Positions 44,711 to 57,900 of a DNA stretch of 64,000 nucleotides are shown in pieces. Under the pieces are notes generated by a model. The model ran no database searches. It saw nothing but the letters and a program-made list of their open reading frames with translations, and was not told the DNA's origin. The stretch is from Steromphala cineraria (Eukaryota; Mollusca; Gastropoda; Trochida; Trochidae): the NCBI GenBank assembly GCA_916613615.1, contig OU744725.1:67730754-67794753 (forward strand), written 5' to 3'. The position numbers and the translations under genes are program-made. Each line of letters opens with the position of its first letter. Position 1 is the stretch's first letter.

Positions 44711-47700
44711 AAGACTGGCGATAGTCCAGAAGGTCTATAGGCTCAGTAGTAAACGGGATGAACATTCGCCTGCATTAACTCATTTTTGGGTTTGATAATA
44801 AATCACTGAAAAGAGCATTAGTATCATTAGAACAATAGAAATATCTACATATGTTGCCCTAACTTTGAACTGGAAACACTGTTTGATGTAATATATACAT
44901 TTGTATCAGAATTATTTAGTCACGTGTGTAGCATTCATACTTACATATATTCATCTCATGTCGAGTGAGATAAAATATTTAACTTTTCTACCTCAAGAGA
45001 TGAGATATGTATGTAGTTAGTCAAGAAAATCCAGATATTCTATTTATCATATGAATAAATCCTTCTTATTACGCTAAAATGTTCAGCGGCCGCTTTGGAG
45101 AGCCCGTTGCTGCGGTAATAGTGTGACGGAATTTGTTGTGTTAGACCATTGTTTCATGATGTAAAACTCTTGAACGTCACTCAAGTGGTGATAAAGTTTA
45201 ACGGAATTCAATAGAGTTATTACTTTGAAAATATGTCTCATGATAAATTTAATATTATATTGCCAGTGTCTCATAAGTCAATTTATGACTTGACGTCACT
45301 TTTACTCATGTTTATGACACTTTAATAAAATATTACTGTCTTTCTGTCTGTTTGATTAATTGAATGACGTTAAAGGTGATAGCCATTGTAGCAGTCAGGT
45401 AGAGGGTTTACTGCACTGAACAGAATAGCTCACCTTCCATAATATATTTAACAGAGGGTACTAAATGAATTGTTCTAAATACAAAGTTTATTTTATCGAG
45501 TGCTATGGGTATAGTAAATAGTTCAAAAGAGGCGGGACCACGATTGAAATATTCCCTTTACCCATGAAACGAGATGAAATAAACCTGGTATTTGGAAAAC
45601 AACAATGAGTATTCTATTTAAAACGTGATTTTTTCAAAATTATGTAACCACAAATTTGTCCCCATTCGTTCACACAGCTGATATTAGTCACTAGTCACGA
45701 TATAAAATATCATCACTGATCAGAGTACGAATATAAGATATTGTCAATAAAGCCCGATAGACATTTTTTTCACTGATAAAACCCAGTATTTCACTGCTGA
45801 TCATATGATAAAAAATGATATGGAACAAATAGTACATAGTACATATACTAAATAAGAAAATTAATCCCCTAAGATTTGTCTTTTTTGTTTAGAATTGAAA
45901 TATGTTTCACATTAAGGACTTTATATAAGGACATTTGGAACTGTTGGTCAAATTGTCTGTAGTATTGAAATTTGTCGGTGAAAACTGTACCTGAAAATCG
46001 AAATAATGCACTTTCAGTTAAATGTCTCAAAATTGACGCCTTTGACAATCATTGTAATCAGTTGAATTCAAACAAAGTTTCTAGGCATTACATAACAGCA
46101 ACATATCAGAAGCATGAAGCATTTGATCCACAGTCAAAATCAAAGTTTTTGCAACGGCTAGCAGGAGCTTGTCTCATATTGGGGAAAAAACACATTAATA
46201 ATACGCAACTCTAATGCAACTCTAATTCACATCGGGACGATTCGAGTTGCTATCATTTCACCACAGCTCTCAGTTGGTAACAAGATTATCTAACTGCAGA
46301 CCCTCGATGCTTCGTCATTTGCTTATACTCAAAAGTCTTATTAAAGTATGTTGAACTTGACGTTTCTTTCTTACAAATTGAAAGTTGGTTTAAATTTACT
46401 TTGCTGTCAACTTATGTTCTATGTAAATTAAATGCACACATATTGATATATGTAACATGACATTACCGTGCATCCTACAGCTTAGGACTTATTAGTAATA
46501 ACACGTTCCTTTAATCTATTATTCACATATATAAGTTTTAATCAAGAAAATCTTTCATTTATTATTTTTACCACTTAGTGAGATCGGTAAGCTCGATCAA
46601 TGATCAGGTTTAAAATATTACGATCGTCTACTTCTTATCTTCCGAAATTCAAAGACAATATTGATATTATAAATATCGGTAATCAGCTATTTAACTCGAG
46701 GATACAATTACTTTGGGCAAATCCTTTAGAGTGTTTTTATCCAAATTAATCACAGGAGCTTTCAATGCTTGTGAAGCAGGCTGTAAAATCACTAATACGA
46801 TTTATCAATTGATTTCCTTGTTCTGTCAAACGCTCGCTGATGTGTAAGAGCACAAGTTTAGTTCTTTTCAAAACAACAAATATTTGTCAACATTAATGAT
46901 CATCTTATTCACACATATAAGCGCTTGTCTAAAATGGGCTTTCAATGCGATTGAGGATTTTCCTGAAAATTAAACCTGTTGGAAACCCAACATTTATTTA
47001 AGTTATTTGCCACGTCTGACTAGTTAACAATGCAATGTTTGTAAGCAAAACATATTACATGTATCAAACCTATTTGTTGACATTTTGCTTGTACATGCAC
47101 ATGTAGGTTTATTTTAATCTGCGGATCCTAGATTGTATATTATCCTACTCATTCTAATGGCAAGCTCAGAGTACACGTGTACTTGCATTTGTGTGAAACC
47201 TTGTGACGTCTTTCTACAGATTTTGGCATTTTTCTAAGGCTTTACTGTACATGAATTCACTTACTTGTATTGAAGTTTCACTTATTTCAGTTACAGAATC
47301 ACTTCTGTCGTGAATTCACAATCGCATCAAGAGACTTAAAAAGATTCTGGTCTTGCATTAATCTATTTATCTTTTAGCTGAAACATGCGCCTATTTTATC
47401 TTGAAAGTTGATTCTTGTAGCTCAAGTACCTCTTAAAATTCTGTGTACAAAGATCTGTCAAGACAAAATGAATATTCACCTTTGTAAACAATGCCTTTCC
47501 TTTTGAACGTTCCTTTGCAAAATGGTAAGCGAGTAGCAAAACTGTGAAAGCAAGTAAAGGAAAAAATATCAAAAGGTTTACATGGTTAACGTTTTTCGAG
47601 TGTGCATATATATATAGGGTTCTTACTTAGCAAACTCGATCTTAACATATCGTATTTTTTCAGACCCATTAAATGCTATTAAATTTATTGATGCCCTTCG

Positions 47701-49505
47701 GTTTTCCTTAGTTCCTTACACTGTTTTGTTTTCTGAATTATCAAACAAATGTGGCATTAAATTTTGACTAAAAAGTATATTTGATACTTTAAATGCAATC
47801 CTTGTACAAAGAACTTTTTTAATAAGGCTAGAAAAGAGATAATGACTAGAAATGTAATTAAACTACATGTTTATTCAAAGTATAAGGACAAGAAAGTGTT
47901 GTTATAAACTCTTTTTCATCAAAAGGCGAATCACATGACCCTAAGAGAAAGATTTGTTAAGAAAATTTAATTTAAATAGTATACAGTGTTTATATGTAAA
48001 TGTGTTCAGATTTTTTTTCTAGATGAAATTTACTAGTAAGAATAAGTTGATAATGATCATTTTTAGGTGTTATATTAGGAAAAGGCAGAGTTACAGAAGT
48101 GAATTATAGGAAAGTTTATAGTCTAGTTTCCAATTATTCAATTCGATTACTCTCTTGTTTTCTGTTTAGGACTTACTATTTGTCAATTAGATATAGAGAA
48201 ACATATTAAAATCATATGTTTTTTTGGGATTTAAATGACAAGTTCCCAAGTGCCCGACTACCTGTAGATTAAACTTTGAAATGTAATTTGTGTGTTATAT
48301 TAATTAGTAACGTAAATAGCTTTATTCTGAAATTTTGCTAAGAAAAGCTGTCATGAAAATTCAGATTTGACATTTTGAACTCGCTCATATTTATGACTGC
48401 ACAAAAGGCATTCTTTTCTCGCTTTTTAATACTAGACCATTTCAAGAAGGTCGATGAATATTTTCTTAAACTCTTTTGATGTGATCATGCAATGTTTAAT
48501 GTGGGAATACTTTACTCAATACTCAATACTCAATATTCAAAATGTCAGTTACGGCACATTTTAGCGCAAAAATCATTGTTAAAATAATTCCAGAAGACAC
48601 AGTACTTAATGTGATCAGTTGCTATTGTGATCATTGTACATATATCTATATCAGTAATATAAGTTATTCATTAAAAGAAAATATATGTCTCTTTAAACAA
48701 TTTTTATATGTAAAGCCACGAGCTGGAGCTAAATTATAAAAGAATTATAAGAAGATTGGGTATTTTTCGTACAGATATTTATAACAAAAAATAATAAATG
48801 TTTAAACATGTTTACTTTAACTCATTACATAACTTCAATGCATATCAAACAAATAGAAGATTGTCATTATATACCATCAATATCACATTACAAACACTGT
48901 TTTTACACGAATAGAGAATACACCAATACAGTGAATTACTGTGTTGACAAGCTGGCACATTCAAGAATGTTGATAAACGTCTGCATTAAAGATTTTCTCA
49001 AATTTTACATCAATCACGGTAATTGCAAAAGTGTCAGTGCAAAATTTGTGATTAGTCAACGCAGAATTACGTCATATTACGCTCTCGCTAATTCTAAATT
49101 CCTTACAAAACCCGATATAAAGTAGCATTGAATTCCCTTTGTCACATGTTATCTTTGGCTTTCAGGTCTGAAAGTCAATACATGACTTTTATAGCTTTCT
49201 GAAATTAATATCTTTATAAAAACATTGTCAGTAACCATGCATCACAAAATTTCTATGAAAATATTGTCAGTAACCATCCAATTCTCGCAGAACAGAGGAT
49301 GAATTAAACTGAAATCATTCTTTCATTCAATCAGTCTTTAATTCGCTATTAAATCGCTGAGAAAAACACTTTTAAGAATCTCTAAAATCTGTTACATCAG
49401 TGATCAAAATTTTACCATAACAGGAAGCTCAATTATGAGACAAAACTTAATGAAAAACATATCCTTACTTTATATGCCTAAAATATTGTCAAGAATTTGT
49501 TTGTT
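44711..49505. other. Gene-free region with decayed paralogous blocks
   Basis: A TGACGTCA palindrome is at 45291-45298. It is followed by TTTAATAAAATATTACTGTC and a short TCTG-like run (45320-45350), which could be the 3' tail of an old LINE but has no coding part before it. The block 47310-47470 (GTGAATTCACAATC, TTGTAGCTCAAGTA) is a diverged relative of 28660-28800. The frames at 45972-46214 and 48808-49125 (80 and 105 codons) are not recognised and have no partner in the duplicates. Confidence 0.45.
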
Positions 49506-49744
49506 TTAACGTTTTCCCTAAAAGATCATGACAAATTTCAAACTTCTAGATGAAAAAATCTGCATGAATGACAATGAGAGGTTTCTGCACCTGCAAACAC
49601 TAATTACGTCCAGCTGAGTTATTTACCTCCTTATCATCTTTATGTCCTTATCCTAAACATTGACAACTTTCGGAGATCTAGATTACAATATTAGCATGAA
49701 TCAAAAAGAGATGATTCAATAAAAGCAGTAGCTTGTCCAACAGT

Positions 49745-49980
49745 AACTACCGCCAGCTGAGTAATATCATCAGCAATAGGAGTTCTAGTGAATCATGTTT
49801 GCCTGCAGAGAAACCCATTCCGTAATTTCAAGTTAATAGCTTTCTGTCATTTGATAACGTACGACCATGCTTCCTATTTAGGTAATCTAATTGGTAATGC
49901 AATATCAGCAGGAATCCCTCCAACAGGATTTCCTATCAAAACTGCATAAATATCAATACTCATTCATTAGGTTATTTTCG
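49745..49980. repeat. Module M, in duplication copy 2
   Basis: Close match to 10125-10350. It includes the frame MVMQYQQESLQQ with three residue differences, which reflects recent duplication rather than coding constraint. Confidence 0.6.
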
Positions 49981-52900
49981 TTCACATTATCAAGTTATTT
50001 GAAAGAGACGTGTCAGTTTGTAACAAACTTACCAAACAAAGGTGACCATATGAGTGATGGTGGCCGTAAATGTTAAATGATTAAACAGACGAGAGGATAG
50101 GAAGTTTATGACCAGTGGGCGTTATTAATTGATGTATACGTATAACAATGAAACATAATACATGAATTTAAAGAAACAATATTTGCAAACAAAGCTTTAT
50201 CAAATAAATTTTAAAATCTTATGTATTGGCCTAAAGTGTTATGAAATCATATAGTGATGTATGCCATTTCCTTACTCAAAGCAATCTAAGGAAAATCAAA
50301 ACCTTTTATGCTCCAGTCACATTGGGGACATGAAGGGCTTGGGCTTGGGCTTGGGCTTGGGCTTGGACTTGGACAGAAATGATAAATATGAATGATTGTT
50401 GCATCAGTTAAATTAAAACTGATATCATATAAATAGAACTATTATGTTAATTTCTATTTTATAGGGTAATGTTCTTCTCTTTGGTAATGACCTGTCCACC
50501 GACTTTATAATTTTACTCTTATACTTAAATTACTCTATAGTTCGGACCTTCATGTCTAGAAGCTATTGCATCTAAAAGCTATACATATGGCTCCCTGAGT
50601 TGTAACATTGAGTCAAACGGAAACAGATAAAAAATGGATTTGTTAAGAAATTGTTTGTATGGAATAGGTGAAAGTCATGAGTTTACATTAAATATCTGAG
50701 AACTATCGAACACGTTGGATAGTCAGGTCATATCTTCATGCTTCAAATTTGTTTTAGTGCCAGCAAGTCTCCCGATTAGTTCATTTTTGTTATCTGGTAA
50801 AGTTTTGTAACAGAACATCATGTCTGTCTCCTTTGAAAGATGGAGTTCAAGTGTTTATATTTAATCTTTCACTATCAGGATTACAATCTGTCAACAGGCG
50901 AGGAGAAACCACTTTAATTAAAACACTTTTAATGAATGAATGAATGAATTTCAAGTAAATGTCACATAATTAAAGAATGCTTAAAATGTTTTCATAACGA
51001 TATTTGGTATTTACCTTGTTACATAGCTTTCAGAGTTTCAATCATTGTCAAATAACATTGAATAATCGTTGTTGAATTGTGTTTTTATGACAGTTTGTTA
51101 CAATTCTATGGCTACAGGTCTCTTGATTCTGTGTTAACATCGATTCAAAACTTCCCATTTATGGACAAGCTTCAATGCAGATTTAATGTGAAGGCTGAGA
51201 CTCTTGACAGGTTACATCATTAGACGTTTAAATGTTCTCGTCATACGTTGCAGTTTTGGACTTGATGGCACACCGGTTGCTCATACCTGGTACAAAAGTA
51301 ACGCATTTCATAGCTTTAACCAAAATAATGCTTAAAAACTTTTTTAATGAACGTTTAGGCAACAACAGTTTTGACAAATTTAGGTTAATCAAGTCAATAA
51401 TTGGTTATCATCCTTTTCATTTTGATTGGTTGGTGAATTAATAAGTAATACTTTGTTTCAAAGTTCTATCATTTTTCATTTTTTTATCAGTATGAAAACA
51501 AAAAGTGGTAGAGTTTCTTTTGACAACAGTTCATAAATGAATAAATTTTTTACGGTCTTAACACAGATCCAGTTCTCAGAACTTACTATTACCTAATATT
51601 TTTATTTTCTTATTCATAACTGTTGCAAAATCCTAAAATTTATTATTTATTCACTAGGCAAAATTGAATCCAACACAAATGAACCTATCACAGTTTATAG
51701 CCTCGTCCAATTTCAAACAAGTTAAGGAGTCTTCATCACAATCATAATTGCATTCAATTATAGGAAATCTAATCCAGCCAGGTAACTATCTCTATGACTT
51801 CTCGTCAATTTATTAATGATTTGCTGGAAAATGTCAGCTGAACATTACTGTAATCTGTAGCTGTATGTGATGTTGTTTCTGTACACTTACAATAACGTTT
51901 ATTGCTTTATAGTGAACGCGTATTTTGATTGTTATATTTTAATGGAAACTTTAATTAGAATAATGAAAATACAATAGTTAGAATATTTTAGCTAGGTTGT
52001 CTTGTTGTTGAACATTTGTTTATAATTTGCTAATATAGAGATCACAGAAAACATTGTTTATAGCATTTATATTATCCTATCTCAATAATAAGCACCTGGC
52101 TTCATAATAAGACAACCACAAATTGTAAAATTATGACATGATTATCGTTGGAAGAATAAATGAAATTGGTCTTAGAGGCTGCCTGTACCATTAATTTGTT
52201 CTCAAACCTTATGTGTAAAAGAATGTTAATGTGTTTATGACAAAGAAGGGAGACAGGTTTGTTTTGCAATCATGTTTAGGGATTATATCAAATAATATTA
52301 AAGTAGCATTTGTATTTGCAAGATTTATACTGAGTTTAACATAATATTTGACATGCTCAACACAAAGGAAAACCTTTATAAACCGTTAAAGTGTTAGATG
52401 ACAAATTAAGACCTTTTATGAATATTGCTTACACATACAAGGCGTCGCAAATTACATCAAAAGTAAAAAAATCGGTTTGTATAATTGTAGCCAAAAGGAA
52501 TCAGATTTCTGAATTATCTTGGTATTTATTTGTAATTTATTTACCGACACTCATGCATTCTACACAATCTAACACATTTATCTTATACATGTATATGCAA
52601 ATATGCCGGCAACTGGATTTCCTGTCAAAACTGAATGAATGTTAATGTCCCCTAGTTCAGATTATTCAGTTCATGTCTCAAAACACAGTCCGAAACAACA
52701 CATATCATAAAACAATTTATAATGGTCTGGAGTCCGTTATTTGTTTAGTAACTATGACACTGGTAAAGGTGCTTCCCCAAAGCTTGCATGGTATTAAAAT
52801 TGATCAGATAGCCTGTCATAATTGTTGTTGATGGTAGTTTTGGATTCATAGCAAGTGTTTGATGTTCTGATAATGTCTAATTTGGGACTGCATTTACAGA

Positions 52901-55900
52901 TAGGGTTACTTTTGTCATTTTGACATAATATATGTGTCAGATACAGATAACTCTATGTACTGTTAAACAGTTTATTTCCTGCATTTAACTGAAAGCTTTT
53001 CACACATATCATCAGATAAAGTTGGAAACTTACTTACAATAAATTATGGTTTGTAGCTATGTACTGTAGAGGTTGGTAAAGGGAAATAAATACATTGAAT
53101 GTCCATCAACAGTAGAAGTAAGTAAAGTTTGTGAGAGTAAAAGAACAGAAATATTTCGCATTTGGTCAGACAAAAAAATAATATCTTAAATTGCATGTTA
53201 CCTTTCTTTGAACTCATTATTCATCAGTTAATTCGACATAGATACATGCATGTGTCATCGTGCAAGGTGTTACATTGATAAATTAAACATCTTAGTAGAG
53301 CATGAATGATAATAGTATCTATTCAATTAACCATAGTAAATTACTTAAAAACACGATAACCATTTGCTTACTTGACAAGCATGCATTGTCACTAACTAAA
53401 TATTTTCATGAAAGTAACGCTTATTTATAAGAAAACTCATTAATTGCTGTTCCAGTATGGAACTAACACTTGATTTTATCATTAGCATTCTAGATACATT
53501 TCAAAGACAGAACATTAAATCTGCAAATTATCCAGCAACAAGAAAACATGCATCATACCTAACCTCTAATAGTTAATTTTTACCCTTGAGACTCTTGTAA
53601 TGAGGAATAAAGCACTGGCTGAGTCAATCAGGAACAACTCAGAATCTGATTTGATTACATTATTGAAATTAGACCCATGTTAGTGTTAACTTTTGCGCAG
53701 GCAAATGCTCCAAGTGAGGATGATTAAAGAATTTCTAATTTCTGAGATCCTGACAATGTTTTACCATTTGATCCTGATTTTAACAATATATGGCTAACGA
53801 TATTTGTGTTATTTTGTTTTTTCAAAATAATAAACAAAACACTCAAAAATGTATTACAACCAATACACAATACCTCCAAAATTAATTTCATTAAAAGTAC
53901 CGTTAGCTATATTTTGTATCAGCTGTAATTAACATTGCATGCATAGATTCCCTATTACTCTTTATCAAATATCATATCAGTTCAATGTTCAAAGAAACCT
54001 TGAAATGAAGTTGCTTTTTATTCATTATGTCATTAAATAGTTTAAAAAGTTCGTTAAATAAACACTATGAGGCTTGTCTTATAAATAGACAGTCAAATTT
54101 CATAGACAAAAGGAGGAAAAAATATGCATTTGACATATTCACCATTGCAATTGATAATCTTTATTCATGGTCAAACAGCTCCAGCCCTCATTTAAGTCCA
54201 GAACAAAAAAATGAAAATGGTCATTTAGTGATTTTTAAAGCAGATCAAGTGAAGAGTTCAGCTATGGTTTGCCTCCGGGATTCCATAACCATATGTATAA
54301 GCATCACCAAGCACATCTATTTGAAGAGTTGTCAAGAGATCAATTTTCAACTTCTAAAACTTTATATTTCATTTTGTGAAATTTCAAGTAGATCTATGAA
54401 ATACTCACCAATTTCTTGAAAACTTACTTAAAAGAGCTCTTTGGCATTTTATTCATTAAGACAAAGAATTGATAATTATATTGTTCCAGATGAATTTGTC
54501 AAGATTTAAAACAAGATTAATATATTCATCAACTTGAAAATATTGGCAGTATTAGTTTCAGTAACATTTACACTGAGTCATCGAAACTAAAAAATAACAA
54601 TATCTCGCTTTGTCGTGTCAACGAGGGTTTTATTAATAACTGACAACCACCAGTTCCAATTCCGGATAATCTAATACCAATAAAGTCATATCAGCAAATA
54701 TTCCAGAAACAGGATTTGCTTTCAAAACTGCATTAATACTAATTCCTATTCATTAATTTTGTTAGTTCACAGTATTGACTTGGGAGTAGGCTTGTAATGA
54801 CTTAACCATTACATATTTGTGACCAGTTAATTGAATAAAACAATTACAGCGGTCCAGTAAGTCTTGATGAATCAGCAGTTTATAGGACAAAACTTCAGTA
54901 ACATGGTTATCTTAGCATTCCGTGTGTTTGTTATTGTTTATTCCAAAAAAAACTTAAAAGCATTTCTTGTTATTCTGGAATACATGAATCTTTAAACAAC
55001 TGTTGTTAGCAGGATGAACAACGTCTCCTGTCAGAAAAACAGTAACAGTGGAGAAAACAAAAACGGTATAAATGTTTCACAAGTAGAAAAATTAGATTTG
55101 ATTGATCAATTAACAGCATTTGTTTAGTGAATATTTCATATATTTGTATCTATGGCGACATCACTTAAATAACAATTTAGGCAAATCATATCAAGCGCTA
55201 ACATGAAATTGCAGTTTTCATAAAAATCTACAGCTAGTAAGATCTGATTAGATCTCTATAATTTACATATTAAAATGATATGACATTTCCCCTCAGGGAT
55301 TTAATACATACAAAAAGTCAACTTGAAATGTTGATTGAATTGTCAAATAATACAGGTGGTTTTGTCAACAAAACAATAAATCCAGAATTAATTTCAAATA
55401 GTTAAACAACATCAAATGTTATTGATGTTAAAAAAAATTCCAATTCCAAATGACATTGATGAACAGCCTATTCAGGCTTGCGAGGAGTGCCAATTTATTT
55501 CCATTTTGTAATCCACTAAGTGACTGTTTGTCACTTAACATCTGTTTGGATGTCAGAGTGCTTATGATTTTTCAGAACTTAATATTATCTTTAGGTTTGA
55601 TATATGTACAAGAATGTGCAAGCAAAATAGGTGTCTCTGTTCTATAGTTGTAGCATTAGAAAATAGTCAAATATGAATTATAAATAAAAAATGCATATCT
55701 GCTAAGCAGTATTATTTTTCAAACTTTGATTGTCAAAGCTAAAACAAAACTGTTTTCAACTTCTTAAGTTATCTATATCAATTTTGGTGATTTGTCTTCA
55801 CCCTTAAAGATCTCATTTTCAATAATTAAAGGAACGGTTCTATCAGGTTATTTTTTGTTGAAACAAAATTCAAGAGTACTTCCCTGGTTATGCAATGTTA

Positions 55901-56231
55901 ATTACATGATTATTTCACACTTCCTTTCATATATATTAGTGAAGGTAAAATATTTAACAATTTGACAAAGAATAGAATGCATCACTGTATCCTCTTAAAC
56001 GTCGTTTCCCGAATAAATATCCCAAAATGACTACCCCTTTGAGTTGTATTTACCTTCAATACATATAGAACACACTGTAAAATTACTCGCTTGGTTTACA
56101 AGAGTTTGAATAAAGCTTTGTCTCCGTTCATTTTCCAGTACAATCAGACAAAGAGATATTCAATTCTTAAATATTTAATTTAAACACATACACAATCTAA
56201 ACCGAAAACTAAATAAAACTTCATAATGATA
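49981..56231. other. Gene-free part of duplication copy 2
   Basis: Counterpart of 10350-17094. It includes the (GGGCTT)n run at 50335-50376, a TGAA tetramer run near 50933, the unoccupied MITE site at 51332-51335, module N at 52838-52885 and the second half of module M at 54645-54850. The 130-codon frame at 54027-54419 is broken in copy 1 (14870-15370) and is not called a gene. Confidence 0.5.
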
Positions 56232-57163
56232 CATACAAATACATAGAAAAAGTACATACTAAATTCTGCAAATTTATTTTAAAATGTGGATATAAAGCCT
56301 CTAATAAGATTATTCTTGCTGAATGTGGACATTTCCCTTTAGTTATCAATGCTCCCTGTCGAGCGATAGATATTCTGGATAAGATTGATCAGACAATCTC
56401 TTGATAGAATATCTAATCAAAGTTATGAACTTTTAAAGACATTAGACGACACGGGCGATATAAACTGGACCTCATCTGTTCGTGAATTATTGTTCCAATG
56501 TGGCTTTGGCCACGTGTGGATCGCACAGGATATTGGCTACAAAGATTCATTTTTAAGGTTGTTTAAGCAAAGATGTAAAGACATATATCAGCAGGAATGG
56601 TTCCATGGTGTTCGTTCGTCTAGCTGTATTAGCTATTATGGCGAGTTTAAAACATTTATTAAACCTGAATTGTATCTGTCTTCTTTAACCTCAATTCATT
56701 TACGTAGAATTGTTATTTTGTTCAGATGTAATGGCCATGGTTTTAAGATAAAAGAAGCAAGATTCTCCAAACAACCAAATAACGAAATTACTGACTGTAA
56801 CCATTGTAACCTCAAAGAGGATGAATACCATGTACTTTTAGAATGCCCTCAATATTCATGTTCAATATCTAAATATTTACCTCTGTATTTTTGTAATCAA
56901 CCAACAAAAGACAAATTTAAAGCAATCTTAACAACAGACGATGTGCAGCTGTTATATAAACTATCTTTACTGATTTATCATATTGTTCGTTCTAAATCAA
57001 AGTGCCAAGATTTGTAAACCTTTGATGTTAAACGTTCTGTACAATATGATACTGCATGGTAGCGTAGCGCTGTTACTGTTTGAAACATATTACTTTTCAT
57101 TGTACACTTGGTCTCCGGTCTACCAATAAAATCTGTCTGTCTGTCTGTCTGTCATACAAATAC
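56232..57163 (+). mobile_element. 5'-truncated LINE, copy 2, uninterrupted
   Basis: A 910-bp insertion (56243-57152) flanked by the same 11-bp duplication CATACAAATAC (56232-56242, 57153-57163) as copy 1. It ends in CCAATAAAATCTG and five TCTG-type units. It shows what the copy 1 element looked like before the TTAA element entered, and the target is visible at 56862-56865. Confidence 0.93.
56246..57017 (+). pseudogene. LINE ORF2-like C-terminal protein with one frameshift
   Basis: The protein continues to its natural end. It carries GFGHVWIAQD, FKQR, then C-x2-C (DCNHCNLKEDEYH) and VLLECPQYS, the cysteine-histidine motif near the C-terminus of many LINE proteins, and closes at KCQDL with a TAA at 57015-57017. 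From the ATG at 56385 it is open for 210 codons. Upstream, an extra base in GCGATAGATATTC (copy 1 reads GCGATAGCATTC) shifts the frame, so the KFCKF and GRFPL-like part is out of frame with the rest. No endonuclease or reverse-transcriptase catalytic core is present, since the insertion is 5'-truncated. Confidence 0.85.
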
Positions 57164-57900
57164 GAGTAGCATGATATGAGCTAGTGATTCGTGAAGGAAG
57201 AGTTTATTAAGTGAATTCTTTGAAAACAGTGGCAGAAAAAACAATACAAATTAATATAACACAAACAGTTTTGATTGACAGATATTCTTTGATTTGCAAT
57301 ATAAACCCTATTTCTATACCATTAGATAATCAGAACCTAATCGAGTTATGGGGAGAGTTCATCGAGTTCACTCACGCCAGCCTTTGATGGATGTGTATCT
57401 CTCGTGGTTATGTGATTCAATAAAGCCTTTGTTGCAGTCCATAATGTTGTTAATGTCATGTTCTTATCATTGATCCCTTAGCGTGTTGCCAAAACTATAT
57501 GTCATAATCACCGAAAACTAAATAAAACTTCATAATGATACATCAACATACGAGTAGCATGAGCTAGTGATTCGTGAAGGAAGAGTTTATTAAGTGAATT
57601 CTTTGAAAACAATGGCAGCAAAAACTAATACAAATTAATAAAACATAAAAAGTTTGATTGACAGATATTCTTTGACAGGTGATTTGCAATATAAACCCTA
57701 TTGCTATACCATTAGATAATCGGGACTTAATCGAGTTATGGGGAGAGTTCATCGAGTTCACTCACTCCAGCCTTTGATGGATGTGTATCTCTCGTGGTTA
57801 TGTGATTCAATAAAGCCTTTGTTGCAGTCCATAATGTTGTTAATGTCATGTTCTTGTCATTGATCCCTTAGCGTGTTGCCAAAACTACATGTCATAATTA
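57164..57900. repeat. Two-unit direct repeat, copy 2
   Basis: Units start GAGTAGCATGA at 57164 and 57552 (388 bp apart). They correspond to 20585-21303. Here both units hold the ACAGATATTCTTTGA insert, which explains part of the longer spacing. Confidence 0.9.

Noticed and set aside
45305..45352. LINE 3' tail
   Set aside because: AATAAAATATTACTGTC and a short TCTG-like run are suggestive, but no coding remnant or target duplication is visible.
48808..49125. 105-codon ATG frame on the plus strand
   Set aside because: No domain, splice context or duplicate partner; the length is not unusual for AT-rich non-coding DNA of this extent.
54027..54419. 130-codon frame in duplication copy 2
   Set aside because: The matching region of copy 1 (about 14870-15370) has indels and stops, so it is not maintained.
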